Shown piece after piece: positions 54,056 through 64,000 of a DNA stretch of 64,000 bases; the first letter of the stretch is position 1, and every line of letters starts with the position of its first letter. Source of the DNA: Lunularia cruciata (taxonomy: Eukaryota; Streptophyta; Marchantiopsida; Lunulariales; Lunulariaceae); assembly GCA_948567375.1 (NCBI GenBank), contig OX419758.1, positions 25,735,001 through 25,799,000 of the forward strand, written 5' to 3'. Under the pieces are notes generated by a model that was not told the origin of the DNA, searched no databases, and saw only the letters and a list, made by a program, of their open reading frames with translations. A program made the translations under genes and the position numbers.

Positions 54056-54067
54056 TGGTATTAGAGC
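54056..54067 (+). other. Primer-binding site of element B (initiator tRNA-Met type)
   Basis: TGGTATTAGAGC starts one base after the 5' LTR and differs by one base from TGGTATCAGAGC, the complement of the initiator tRNA-Met 3' end used by many plant retrotransposons. Confidence 0.88.
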
Positions 54068-54194
54068 TAGTGTCTTAGTCCAAGAGAGTGGATCATCCTT
54101 CTTGGAAGAGCACAAACTACTGAAATTGAGTAATTTGAGATGGAGAACATATAGTAATTGTTAGACTTAGGAAGGACTTTAGAGAGAAGACGCG

Positions 54195-54624
54195 ATGGAT
54201 GCACCGAGAGGACAATTTCCCGCACCTAGCTTTCCATTCCCGAATCCATTCCACATCAAGGTTATGTACATCCAGCATGAGAAAATGAGGGTATTGCTAG
54301 TTTATCACTTTGGCATAGAGTTCATGGATAGGGTGATGAACTCACCAAACCCGGTGATTCTACTTGTGGTGATATATGACAGAGAGTGGGATTTGACAAT
54401 CTACATTCTATTGTGATAATATGGATGTGAATGTCCCAAATCCTCTCCCTTTCAACACTCAAGTAGAAATCCGTTACGTGGTGAGACCAAAAGTGATGTT
54501 TAGAGATTTTGTGGTTAGGAATTTTGGTGAGGAGTATTATCAACGAGTGATGGCTTCTGAGGTCCCAATGGTAGTTTTGATAGTTTGTGCGCCTTCCAGA
54601 GTGATCATATTGACTCTGTATTGA
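54195..54624 (+). pseudogene. Extra ORF between primer site and gag (element B copy), unknown
   Basis: It begins MDAPRGQFPAP and, with two frame changes, ends VIILTLY and TGA before gag. The intact length would be about 140-150 residues. Related copies occur in A (60301-59871), C (50562-50990) and D (from 29121). The second half, with VEIRYVVRPKVMFRDFVVRN, is well preserved in all. A and B share a short insertion near the middle that C and D lack. I recognise no domain; it has no zinc knuckle and is separated from gag by about 30 bases. Possible roles are an accessory protein or the displaced N-terminus of gag. Confidence 0.6.
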
Positions 54625-54657
54625 AGTAGACATTAGCAATTGAGTGTTGCAAGAACC

Positions 54658-55740
54658 ATGGATCTGCAATTGCAAGAGCTGATGCAAGGAATGTTGAATG
54701 AATTTTGAGAGATTAAGATGACCATGGAGATGTTACAAAGTCAAGTGCAAATCCTTAGGAACGATCAAGCTATGCAAGAAGAAGAGCCGTCTCAAAACCC
54801 AATACCTATGATTGAAGTACTTGGAGAAGCCTCTGTGTCTACAAACCCTATCAACAATGAAGCCACATTGCTACTCTGGATGAAGAAGACCTACAACATT
54901 CAGCCTTACAAGGGGCAGCGTATGATGGGAGTAGTGGAAAATTGGATCTTGAGAATGAACCAATATTTCCGATTGTTCTCAACAGAGATCACGGAGCATG
55001 CTACAAGCGTGTTTGCATGTGGGTACTTGACCAATAAAGCCCTCACATGGTATGATGCATGGGAACAATCCATGTTGGCAGAGAGAAGGGAGGTCACGTA
55101 GACATCAATGCAAGAAGGATTGCTGAAGAATTTCCAATTGGTGGATTTTGTGCACATGGCTCAAACCCGACTATGGGGATTGAGACAAAAGAATAGCGTA
55201 CAAGAGTATGTGGAGGCATTTCTGGATCTACAAGTTGCAATAACCGCATGAGTCCAACAGAGGCTCTTGATAATTTCAAACGAGGGTTAAAGGAGCAGAT
55301 TCACCAAGAAGTCATGGTGCAAAATCCTTGCACGGTATTTGAAGCCATTGCTTGTGCATAGAGAATAGCATGAGCATTGGGTGGAGGTGAAGGAGTAGTT
55401 CCACCTCAACATTATCGGGTAGAAATGCCACACATGGGTGGACCAATATCGATGGAATTGGGCAACCTTTGATTTTGAGATCAAGGAGCACGACCGGTTC
55501 AAGGGGAGCATGGATGGGTAGAAGAACAAAGAGATGGAGTCCCACAAGGAGAAGGAACTTGAGGAAAACAACACCATTGTTACAATTGTGGCCATAAAGG
55601 GCACATATCTACCAACTGTCGCACTCGTTTCCCTAGAGGCCCTCGGCCTTTGAATAGGCGATCTTTGAACAACATGGAGAGGCGTATTGAAGAAGAGGAG
55701 GTAGAAATCACTTTGGAAAACAAAGATTGCCAATAAATGT
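54658..55740 (+). pseudogene. Element B gag with CCHC zinc knuckle
   Basis: From ATG 54658 the frame meets a TGA at 54706-54708, then reopens (ATG 54718). The core gag region reads YNIQPYKGQRMMGVVENW and ALTWYDAWEQ, followed downstream, after frameshifts, by the zinc knuckle CYNCGHKGHISTNC (about 55573-55614). Several stops break the frame (for example at about 55099). Role in an intact element: capsid protein and RNA packaging. Confidence 0.85.
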
Positions 55741-55824
55741 ACCTCGTGGCCTTACTGGCTCAATAAGGAAGAAGAGAAGCGAGGGAAGGAAGAAGACTAA
55801 TGCGCAAAAAAGGCAACCTTACAA

Positions 55825-56289
55825 TTGATTGTCGTGAATGTAGTCCTAGAAGGCAATCAAGTGAGAGTATTAATTGATCCGGGAGCAACAGAGAATTTCT
55901 TATCTTGCTCTGTTGCAATAAGATTGGGAATGGATCTAGAGAGGGATAGGAGTGAAGAAGTAGAGTTGCCTAACAGGCAAACAGAGAGGATTGAATCATT
56001 ACCTAGATGGGTAACACTCTTTGTAAGAGAATATCAAGAAGCAATTGAGTGGCGAGTGATACAATTAGCTCATTATGATGCAATCTTAGGCATGCTATGG
56101 ATAGAGCAATACAACCCTATGGTAGATTGGAGGAAGAAAGTAGTGAGAACCCACCAATGGTCAATCATTGGGGTTAAAGAAAAATCACTAAAGCAGGATC
56201 TGCTTCTATATGTCATAGGGATGGCAATTGTCTGTAAGACCTATAGATGTTTCATGGGTCTAATAAGAGAAGTCCAGAGAGAAGTCTAG
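55825..56289 (+). pseudogene. Element B retropepsin-like protease domain
   Basis: A 154-codon open stretch holds VLIDPGATENF, the active-site region, and YDAILGMLWIEQYNPMVDW. The usual DS/TG is DPG here, as in A; DPG occurs in other plant gypsy elements. The frame ends just where the deletion joins integrase. Confidence 0.85.
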
Positions 56290-56339
56290 AGTGCACAACT
56301 CGATGGACAAGTTCTTGAGAAACTACTACAAAAACTGAT

Positions 56340-57757
56340 CTATAGATTGTAGAAGTGCAATCATCTAGAGGGGTCACGAGTGCCCAACGACTCACCTTTT
56401 GTGATGGTAGATTATCGATCCCAAATGTCCCAAAATTATGCACCACCATTCTAGCAGAATGTCATGATTCGGCCATTGCAAGTCATGTTGCAGTGGACAA
56501 GACCTTGGATGTAATCCAACGCCATTACTATTGGCCCAAGATGAGCAACAACGTGATGGACTATGTGCAAAGCTGCCTACTTTGTCAATAGAACAAAACC
56601 TCTAATCAAGCTACTGCAGGGCTCCTTCAACCTCTCTCCACGCCTACCCAACGTTGGGAACAAGTGAGTATGGATCTTGTCTATGAATTACCCAAGACCA
56701 CCTCAAGGTTTGACTCCATCGTGGTCTTTGTGGACCGGCTCAGCAAAATGATTCATATATGCCCTACCACCAAGGATGTGACCGCTCCACAACTAGCTCA
56801 ATTATACTTAGATGCAGTCTTCTCTCACCATGGCCTGTCTAGAGTACTTATCATAGATAGAGGCACTCAATTCACCAGTTTTTTTTTGGTAAACACTCTT
56901 TGGTTTCTTCAAAACCAAGTTGGCCATGTCCTTAGCTTACCACCCACAAACAGATGGCCAAATAGAGCAGGGTAATTGCACGATTGAAGACATGTTACGT
57001 GGCTTCACCTTAGAGGAGCAAGAGAGGTGGGACACCCTACTCCCATTGGTAGAATTTGCTTACAACAATTCAGTGAATGCATCCACCCAGGTCACTCCAT
57101 TCTTCCTCATGTATAGTGAGCATCCCTTCACACCTTCTAGCTTGATGAAAATCCGTCCAGTGGTTACCAAGGTCGATGCCGTCATTACATTTGTTTCTAG
57201 AATCCAACACGGTGTGGAGAGTGCCAAGCACAGATTACAGATTGCACAAAATTGACAGAAGCAATATGCTGATGCACACCATAGGCACATGGAGTTCAAT
57301 GTTGGGGATCAAGTGTGGCTATTGACAACCAACCTCACATTAGTTGGACCTCGTAAGCTCAAACCTCCTTTTATTGGGCCTTTCTCGATTCTTCGTCGTG
57401 TCGGTGTTGTGGCCTATCACCTTGAGCTACCACCACACATGAAGATCCATCTAGTGTTCCATGTTTTCCTACTACACCAATATGCTCCCCAATCAGGCCA
57501 AGGTCATTCCACACAAGACATTTGACCTTGTCTTGACCTTGTCGACACTCATTGATGGCACAGAAGAATATGAAGTGGAGCGTGTTCTCCAAAAACGCAT
57601 GCGTGGTACTCGCCATCCGCAGGTTGACTATCTTGTACAATGGAAAGGTTACCCCCTCTATGAAGCAACATGGGAGCCCGCTGCCAATTTGACACATGCA
57701 CCGGTGTTGGTGCAAGCATTTGAGCAACAATTGCACAACGAGGACGTTGCGTCTTAA
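56340..57757 (+). pseudogene. Element B integrase with C-terminal chromodomain
   Basis: The start has the zinc-binding region (HHCC type): CHDSAIASHVAVDKTLDVIQ and SCLLCQ. The catalytic core shows MDLVYELP (first aspartate), DRGTQFTS (second) and the IE of the phrase that includes TDGQIEQGNCTIEDM (glutamate). A one-base shift breaks the frame near 56920. The tail carries EEYEVERVL and VQWKGYPLYEATWEP, a chromodomain, and stops at TAA 57755-57757, just before the polypurine tract. Integrase inserts the cDNA; the chromodomain steers it to marked chromatin. One stop follows SCLLCQ and another lies near 57255. Confidence 0.87.
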
Positions 57758-57770
57758 AACGAGGGAGGTC
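57758..57770 (+). other. Polypurine tract of element B
   Basis: AACGAGGGAGGTC lies directly before the 3' LTR, the usual place for plus-strand priming. Confidence 0.75.
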
Positions 57771-58502
57771 TGTAATACCACAAGCTAGCCATATGATCTA
57801 GATGTGAAATTTGGTTTGGTAACATCTAGAATGATGTTATACATGATGGTCAAAATAGATCAGATAGAAGTATCACCAAAAATGTAATTCTACTAATAGA
57901 GTAGAAACCAAAATAGACTTGAGAACCTTAGAACTAATAGCTAGACATATGATTTAAAGGTGAGAATTGGTTTGGTAACATCTGGAAGGATGTAACACAT
58001 GATGGGCTAAACATATCAGAAAGAGATATCACCAAAAGGGGACTTCTACTAATGAAGTAGGAACAAAAATATGCCTGAAATCTTTGAAGGCAATTTCGGA
58101 GGCCTAAACGGATGAATTAGGCCTAAAAAATGTGCAGATTCTCCCTCAAGGAAGGAAATACTGGCCTTCCCTCCCCCTTGGTTTGTCTTACCGAGAGCTT
58201 TCCAATGGTACCTTACATGATTTTGAGACTCCTATAGGAAGATTCCCTAAAAGATTCCTTCTGGTCAAAGCTTGTTTGACCAACCAAATAGGACCTAAAC
58301 TAACATGTCACCCATCCAAGTAAGTAATCCAAGGGTGGAGCTTGATGATATGTCACCTATCTGTGTGCCTGATACTATGGTGGAGCTTCCTTGGAGTAGA
58401 TCCTCTTTGTCTATATAATAAAGAGAAGGTGCTCCATTGGGGCACCGAATGTTGAGGGTGTAATTTGTGTTTTCTCTCTTCTCTTGTCCTCGGAGTATTA
58501 CA
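57771..58502 (+). repeat. 3' LTR of element B
   Basis: 732 bases. U3 direct repeats are at about 57771-57927 and 57928-58078. Confidence 0.93.
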
Positions 58503-60301
58503 GTTTGCCCATTAGGCAATTCCACTTCTTCATTCCTATCTCTCTCTAGACCCATTCCCAATCTTTTTGCAACAGAGCAAGATAAGAAATTCTCTGTTGC
58601 TCCCGGATCAATTAATACTCTCACTTGATTGGCTTCTAGGACTCCATTCATGGCAATCAATTATGAGGTTGCCTTTTGGGATATTTGTGCATTAGTCTTC
58701 TTCCTTCCCTTGCTTCTCTTCTTCCTTATTGAGCCATTAAGGCCACGGGGTACATTTACTGGCAATCTTCATTTTCTGAAGTGATTTCCATCTCCTCTTC
58801 TTCAATGCACCTCTCTATGTTGTTCAAAGATTGCCTGTACAAAGGCCGAGGGCCTGTAGGGAAATGAGTGCAATAGTTGGTAGATATGTGCCCAATATAG
58901 CCACAATTGTCACAACGGCATTGTTCTCCTCAAGTTCCTTCTCCTCATGGGACTCCATCTCTTTGTTCTTCTACCCGTCCACGCTCCCCTTGAAGTGGTC
59001 ATGCTCCTCGATCTCAAAATCAAAGGTTGCCCAATTCCATCGGTATTGGTCAACCCATGTGTGGCATTTCTGCCCGATAATGTTGAGGTGGAACTACTTC
59101 TTCACCTCCACCCAATGCTCTTGCTATTCTCTACGCACAAGCAATGGCTTCAAATACCATGCAAGGATTTTGCACCATGACTTCTTGGCAAATCCGCTCC
59201 TTTAACCCTTGTTTGAAATTATCGAGAGCCTTTGCTGGACTCATGTCACTTATTGCAACTTGTAGATCCAAAAATGCCTCCACATACTCTTGTATGCTAT
59301 TCTTCTGTCTCAATCCCCATAGTCGGGTTTGAGCCATCTGCATAGAATCCACCAATTGGAAATTCTTCAGCAATCCTTCTTGCATTGCTATCCACGTGAC
59401 CTGCCTTCTCTCTGCCAACATGGATTGTTCTCATGCATCATACCATGTGAGGGCTTTATCGGTCAAGTATCCACATGCAAACACGCCTATAGCATGCTTC
59501 GTGATATCTATTGAGAACAATCGGAAATATCGATTCATTCTCAAGATCCAATTTTCCACTATTCCCATCATACGCTGCCCCTTGTAAGGCTTGATGTTGT
59601 AGGTCTTCTTCATCCGGAGTAGCAATGTGGCTTTTTTGTTGATAAGGTTCATAGGCACATGTGCCTCTCCAAGTACTTCAATCGTAGGTATTGGGACGGC
59701 TCTTCTTCTTGCATGGCTTGATCATTCCTGAGGATTTGCACTTGACTTTGTAATGTCTCCATGGTCATTTTAATCTCTCAAAATTCATTCAACATCCTTT
59801 GCATTCCTTGCATCAGCTCTTGCAATTGCGGATCCATGGTTCCCGCAACACTCAATTGCTAATGTCTACTTCAATACGGAGTCAATATAATTGCTCTGGA
59901 AGGCGCATGAAGTATTGGAACTACCATTGGGACCTCAAAAGCTATCACTTGTTGATAATACTCCTCGTCAAAATTCCTAACCACAAAATCTCTAAATATC
60001 ACTTTTGGTCTCACTACATAATGGATTTCTACTTGAGTGTTGAAAGGGAGAGGATTTGAGACATTCACATCCATATTATTATAATAGAATCTAGATTGTC
60101 AAATCCTTCTCTTTGTCATATATCACCACAAGTAGAATCACCGGAGTTTGGTGAGTTCATCATCCTATCCATGAATTTTGCGCCAAAGTGATAAACTAAC
60201 GATACCCTCATTTGCTCACGTTGGATGAACATAACCTTGATCTGGAATGGATTCGGGAATGGAAAGCTAGGTGCAAGAAATTGTCCTCCCAGTGCATCCA
60301 T
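58503..60301 (-). pseudogene. Element A extra ORF, gag and protease start
   Basis: On the minus strand: extra ORF from 60301 (two frames, to about 59871); gag ATG at 59837 with the family TGA at 59780-59778; gag core (IKPYKGQRMMGIVENW, ALTWYDA) through about 59131; the zinc knuckle region near 58900; then protease from 58660 with VLIDPGATENF, cut by element B at 58503. It is better preserved than C and D. Confidence 0.87.
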
Positions 60302-60424
60302 CCCATCCGCTCTCTAAAGTCCTTCCTAAGTCTAGCAATTACTCTATGTTCTCCACCTCAAATTATTTAGTTTCAATACTTCGTGCTCTTCCAAGAGGGG
60401 TGATCCACTCTCTTGGACTTAGGC

Positions 60425-60440
60425 ACTCACTTTGATACCA
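60425..60440 (-). other. Primer-binding site of element A
   Basis: On the minus strand TGGTATCAAAG follows the 5' LTR after one base, a slightly diverged initiator tRNA-Met site. Confidence 0.8.
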
Positions 60441-60441
60441 T

Positions 60442-61186
60442 TGTAATACTCCGAGGACAAGAGAAGAGAGAAAACACAAAATTACACACTCAACATTCGG
60501 TGCCCCAAAGGAGCACCTTCTCTTTATTATATAGACAAAGAGGATCTCCTCAAAGGAAGCTCCACCATAGGATTAGACACACAGATAGGTGACATGGCAA
60601 CAAGTTCCACCCTTGGATTACTTACTTGGATGGGTGAAATGTCAGTCTAGGTCCTATTTGGTTGGTCAAACAAGCTTTGACCAGAGGGAATCTTTTAGGG
60701 AATCTTTTAGGGAATCTTCATGTAGGAGTCTTAGAATCACTTGAGTAAAGTACCATTGGAAAGCTCTTGATGAGACAATCCAGGAGGAGAGAAGGCCAAC
60801 CTTTTCGTTGTTGGGGGGAATTTGCACATTTTTGAGGCCTAATTCAATAGTTTAGGCTTCCAAAATTGCCTTCAAAGATTTCAAGCATATTTCAATTCCT
60901 ACTCTATTAGTAGAAGTCCCCTTTTGGTGATACCTCTTTCTGATCTGTTTAGTCCATTATGTGTAACATCCTTCCAGATGTTACCAAACCAATTCTCACC
61001 TTTAAATCATATGTCTAGCTATTGGTTCTAAGGTTCTCAAGTCTATTTGGGTTTTTGCTCTATTAGTAGAAGTACTCTTTTGGTGATATTCTATCAGATC
61101 TATTTTCACCATCATGTATAACATCATTCTAGATGTTACCAACCAAATTTCACATCTAGATCATATAGCTAGCTCTTGGTATTACA
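60442..61186 (-). repeat. 5' LTR of element A
   Basis: 745 bases; plus-strand ends TGTAATACTCC and GTATTACA. ATATG follows at 61187-61191, matching 52894-52898. Confidence 0.93.
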
Positions 61187-62657
61187 ATATGCTACATAAA
61201 GGATTTATCCAACCTAGTGTATCACCCTATGGAGCTCTTGTCTTGTTTGTGAAGAAAAAGGATGGTACAATGCAAATGTGCATTGACTACCGGGGCTTAA
61301 ATTAACAAATGGTGAAGAACAAATACACTTTACCCCACATGGATGATTTATTTGATCAAATCAGTGAGGCAAAATACTTCACCAAACTTGATCTGCAAAG
61401 CGTTCACAACCAGATTTGGATTACACAAGACAACATTCAAAGAACTACTTTTCAAATGAGGTATGGTCACTTTGAGTACTTGGTGATTCTGTTTGGCCTC
61501 ACCAACACACCAATCACTTTCATGAGTTTGATGAATGATATATTTCATCCATACTTGGATAAATCTATTATTATTTTCCGAGATGACATCCTTGTCTATA
61601 GTAGGATGATGATAAAATGCAAACAATATCTATGAGAAGTCTTCCAAATTCTAAGACAAAATTTAATTATATGCTAAAATCTCAAAGTGTAAGTTTTGCA
61701 AGTCTAAAGTAGGCTACTTGGAGCATAGAGTAAATGCAAAAGGTATCCAAGAGTTAACAAAAAAAATAGAGGTGATTCAAAAATGGAATGCTCCAAAAGA
61801 TCAGACTCAATTGAAGAGTTTCTTGGGATTGATGAGGTTCTATTGTTGGTTTGTCAAGGACTTCTCCAAGGTTGCACAACCTCTAATGGCACTACTTGGC
61901 AAGGGGAACCACACAAGAATTGACCATTTAGGAATTGAAAGAAGCATTACTATATGCACCAATCTCAAATGGTATGACCCAAAATATCCAATCAACTTGG
62001 CTATAAATGTATCAAAGGTGACAATAAGAGCAATCTTACAACAAGAGTGGCATGACGGGTGGCATCCAATTGCATCTTTCTCTCAAAAGCTATTATTGGC
62101 AAAATGCAACCATCACACCACCAAATGAGAAGAGTTGGACATTGTCCTTGCAACCAAGCATTGGAAGCATTATCTTGGCAAGAAGGCATTTGTAGTGGAG
62201 ATAGACCACAAACCTCTAGTCTACCTCAAGACATAGAAAGATCTATCCTATCAACAAATTTGGTGGGCAGAGTGGAGATGAAAGTTCAACATGATAATCA
62301 TATATGTGGAAGGCAAGAAGCAACTTGCCAATGTATTCACTCAAATGCCTATGGCAAACAATCTGGTGGTAGAGGTCAAGATGAACCTTGAATTCTAGCC
62401 AAGTATGCTTGCTACTACAAAAAATGACCCCTAGATTGTAGGAGCTTGATCATCCAAAGGCATCACCAATATCCAAGGACTCACTTTTCATGATAGCAGG
62501 TTATGAATCCCGAATGACACAAACATAAGAAGCACCATCCTATTATAATGCCATGATTCCACCATTGCAGATCATGTTGGAGTGGACAAGACCTTGGATG
62601 CATCTAAACACTATTACTATTGGGCCAAGATGAGCAAGAATGTGATGGAGTATGTTC
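61187..62657 (+). pseudogene. Element C reverse transcriptase, RNase H and start of integrase
   Basis: The frame resumes with LHKGFIQP and [15 protein letters not shown], then CIDYRGLN and the catalytic IFRDDILVYS. RNase H follows at about 61718-62390 (KWYDPK, HHTTK). Integrase begins at about 62430 and is broken at 62657 by an E-family LTR. Several stops and frameshifts are present, so no active enzyme is expected. Confidence 0.85.
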
Positions 62658-63346
62658 TGTAACACCCATTTGTGCATGTGTGTGGTATTGTGATATTTAG
62701 CTTAGTATAACAAGTACTTGAGAGATATTATTTATATAGATAAAGGATGGTTCTACATTAGTCATGATTAGCTAAAGTTAGTCATAACTAAGATAGAGGG
62801 GACCTTACTTTATAGGAAGTGGAAAAGATGAGCATCACTATTTTGGATTCTAATGTGTTGACTTGGTATTATTCCTAGGTGTTTGGCTTTGAGGAAAGAG
62901 TTGAGAACTCTTGGGCTTGCAAGCCTTTTGTGTTGGATTCTTCTATACTCCAAGGATAGCCCATGTGAAGGAATCCTTGACTTAGTTGTTGGGTCAAGAT
63001 AAAATCACATGCTTAGTGGAATATGCCCATGTGGATGGATATTCCTTTATACTTTTTGACTTTACTTGACTTTTAGCATAGTAACTTGAGTTACTTTGGT
63101 AAATAGTAACTTTAGTGCGTAACTATTTCACAAGTATATAAACAAGGGATGAGGAGGTACTCATCATCCTTTCATTTGTAACTATATCTCTCCCATTGAG
63201 TTCTCTAGTGAGCAATGTCTTGAGTCTTGGAGTGTTAGACTTGGAGGAGTATGACGGAGTTGAGGTTCTTTGCCTTCTTAGTCCATGGTGCACTACCATA
63301 ATAGCCATCAAAGGTTCATCTTGAGTGAGAGATAGGCCAGCTCACA
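62658..63346 (+). mobile_element. E-family LTR inserted in the integrase of element C
   Basis: It starts TGTAACACCC and ends AGCTCACA, 689 bases, and matches the minus-strand LTR at 48749-49560 except for an internal gap of about 120 bases near its 3' end. No interior sequence is present, so it is solo. I see no matching target duplication: TGTTC on the left, AGCAG on the right. Confidence 0.78.
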
Positions 63347-64000
63347 AGCAGCTTTGTCAACAAAATAAAGCTTCTAATCAAGCTCCTATAGGACTCCTTC
63401 AACCCCTTCAATCCCTTCTTAATCCTACACAACGTTGGGAACAAGTAAGCATGGATATGGTTTGAAAATTGCCCAAGACCACCTCAGGGTTTGAATCCAT
63501 CGTAGTCTTTGTTGACTGACTTAACAAAATGATTCATGTGCATCTTACCACCAAGGACATGAATGCTCTACAATTAGCTCAATTGTACTTTGGTGTGGTA
63601 TTTTCTCACCATGGCCTATCTCAAGTGCTCATCATTGATAGAGGCACTCAATTCACCAAATTATTTTGGAGAACACTTGATGGTTTCTTCAAAAAAAATT
63701 GGCCATGTCCGTGGCCTACCATCTATAGACCGATGGCCAAACAGAGCAGGCTAATCACACTATTGAGGACATGCTCTAGGACTTCACCCTAGAAGAGCAA
63801 GAAAGGTAGGACACCTTACTTCCACTAGCAGAATTTGCATACAATAATTCAATGAATGCATCCTCACAAGTCACACCATTCTTCCTCATGTATGGAGAGG
63901 ATCCTTCACACCTTTGAGCTCAATGAAGATCCGCCAGATGGATACCAAGGTGTATATTGTAAGCCCTTTCATTTCCAAAATCCAATAAGGAGTGAAGAAT
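63347..64000 (+). pseudogene. Element C integrase core, cut by the window edge
   Basis: This continues the integrase with LPKTTSGFESIVVFVD, FSHHGLSQVLIIDRGTQFT and then TDGQTEQANHTIEDM-like sequence, with stops and shifts. It aligns with 56690-57190 of element B. The C-terminal chromodomain would lie beyond 64000. Confidence 0.85.

Larger units (their letters stand above)
53324..58502 (+). mobile_element. Element B: chromovirus lacking reverse transcriptase, nested in A
   Basis: The LTRs at 53324-54054 (731) and 57771-58502 (732) are very similar, so B is among the younger insertions. Flanks ATTTG and GTTTG are the target duplication with one change; removing B rejoins the protease of A. The interior of 3716 bases is about 1.4 kb shorter than that of D because the protease runs straight into integrase near 56290-56340. 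B therefore lacks reverse transcriptase and RNase H and would be non-autonomous. Confidence 0.94.
52899..61186 (-). mobile_element. Element A: internally deleted chromovirus, host of element B
   Basis: On the minus strand the 5' LTR is 61186-60442 (745 bases). Then come the primer site TGGTATCAAAG, the extra ORF, gag, and protease to 58503. Element B interrupts here, and the protease resumes at 53323-53005. At about 53004 the sequence jumps straight into the last ~105 bases of the 3' LTR (52899-53004). Reverse transcriptase, RNase H, integrase, chromodomain and most of the 3' LTR are missing. ATATG flanks the whole element on both sides, so the deletion happened inside the inserted element. 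Confidence 0.92.
49695..64000 (+). mobile_element. Element C: chromovirus interrupted by A/B and by an E-family LTR; runs off the window
   Basis: The 5' LTR is 49695-50426. The interior lies in three parts: 50427-52898, 61187-62657 and 63347-64000. The break at 52898/61187 is exact: the frame ...ECKA-Q-I-KDM before it continues as LHKGFIQP after it, and ATATG is duplicated at both ends of the insert. It is the most decayed of the copies, with primer site TGATATTAGAACA and many stops. The 3' LTR is beyond the window. Confidence 0.88.

Noticed and set aside
55825-56289. DPG instead of DS/TG in the protease as a novelty
   Set aside because: DPG is, to my knowledge, found in other plant gypsy proteases, and it is shared by A and B, so it is not a local mutation.

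Overview
The window is nuclear DNA of a land plant. Two intron-bearing genes with clear plant relatives (a SNAP33-type SNARE and a trichome birefringence-like O-acetyltransferase), a plant-type tRNA-Val(AAC) and several Ty3/gypsy chromovirus retrotransposons primed by initiator tRNA-Met support this. The exact lineage cannot be fixed from the sequence. Gene islands separated by long AT-rich and retrotransposon-filled stretches would suit a bryophyte or another seedless plant, but that is a guess.

Layout. 1-9 kb is mixed-composition DNA with a tRNA-Val(AAC), a tandem partial copy of it, a five-exon SNAP25/SNAP33 gene on the minus strand (2649-5072), and two copies of an unidentified dispersed repeat. 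9-23.2 kb is a strongly AT-rich stretch with no gene I can support; it holds microsatellites, a 63-bp tandem repeat and a pair of hairpins. 23.2-30.0 kb is a near full-length but decayed minus-strand chromovirus (element D), with a long hairpin in one LTR. 30-34 kb holds degenerate repeats and a broken coding region of unknown kind. 37.5-40.7 kb is the TBL gene on the minus strand. 40.7-46 kb has no confident gene.

46-64 kb is a retrotransposon pile. A solo LTR with perfect 5-bp target duplications (47787-48530) is followed by a four-level nest. Element E (minus; only its 3' LTR and integrase end are seen) is interrupted by element C (plus; 5' LTR at 49695, runs off the window). C is interrupted by element A (minus; 52899-61186; target duplication ATATG on both sides). 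A is interrupted by element B (plus; 53324-58502; target duplication ATTTG/GTTTG). A separate E-family LTR copy sits in the integrase of C (62658-63346).

A, B, C, D and the solo LTR belong to one chromovirus family. Its copies share an unidentified short ORF between primer-binding site and gag, and an in-frame TGA about 20 codons into gag in all four copies. The two host genes are unrelated in pathway: the SNARE serves membrane fusion at the plasma membrane or cell plate, and the TBL enzyme acetylates wall polysaccharide in the Golgi. Splice sites and target duplications were read directly; family assignments rest on recalled motifs, and no database search was possible.
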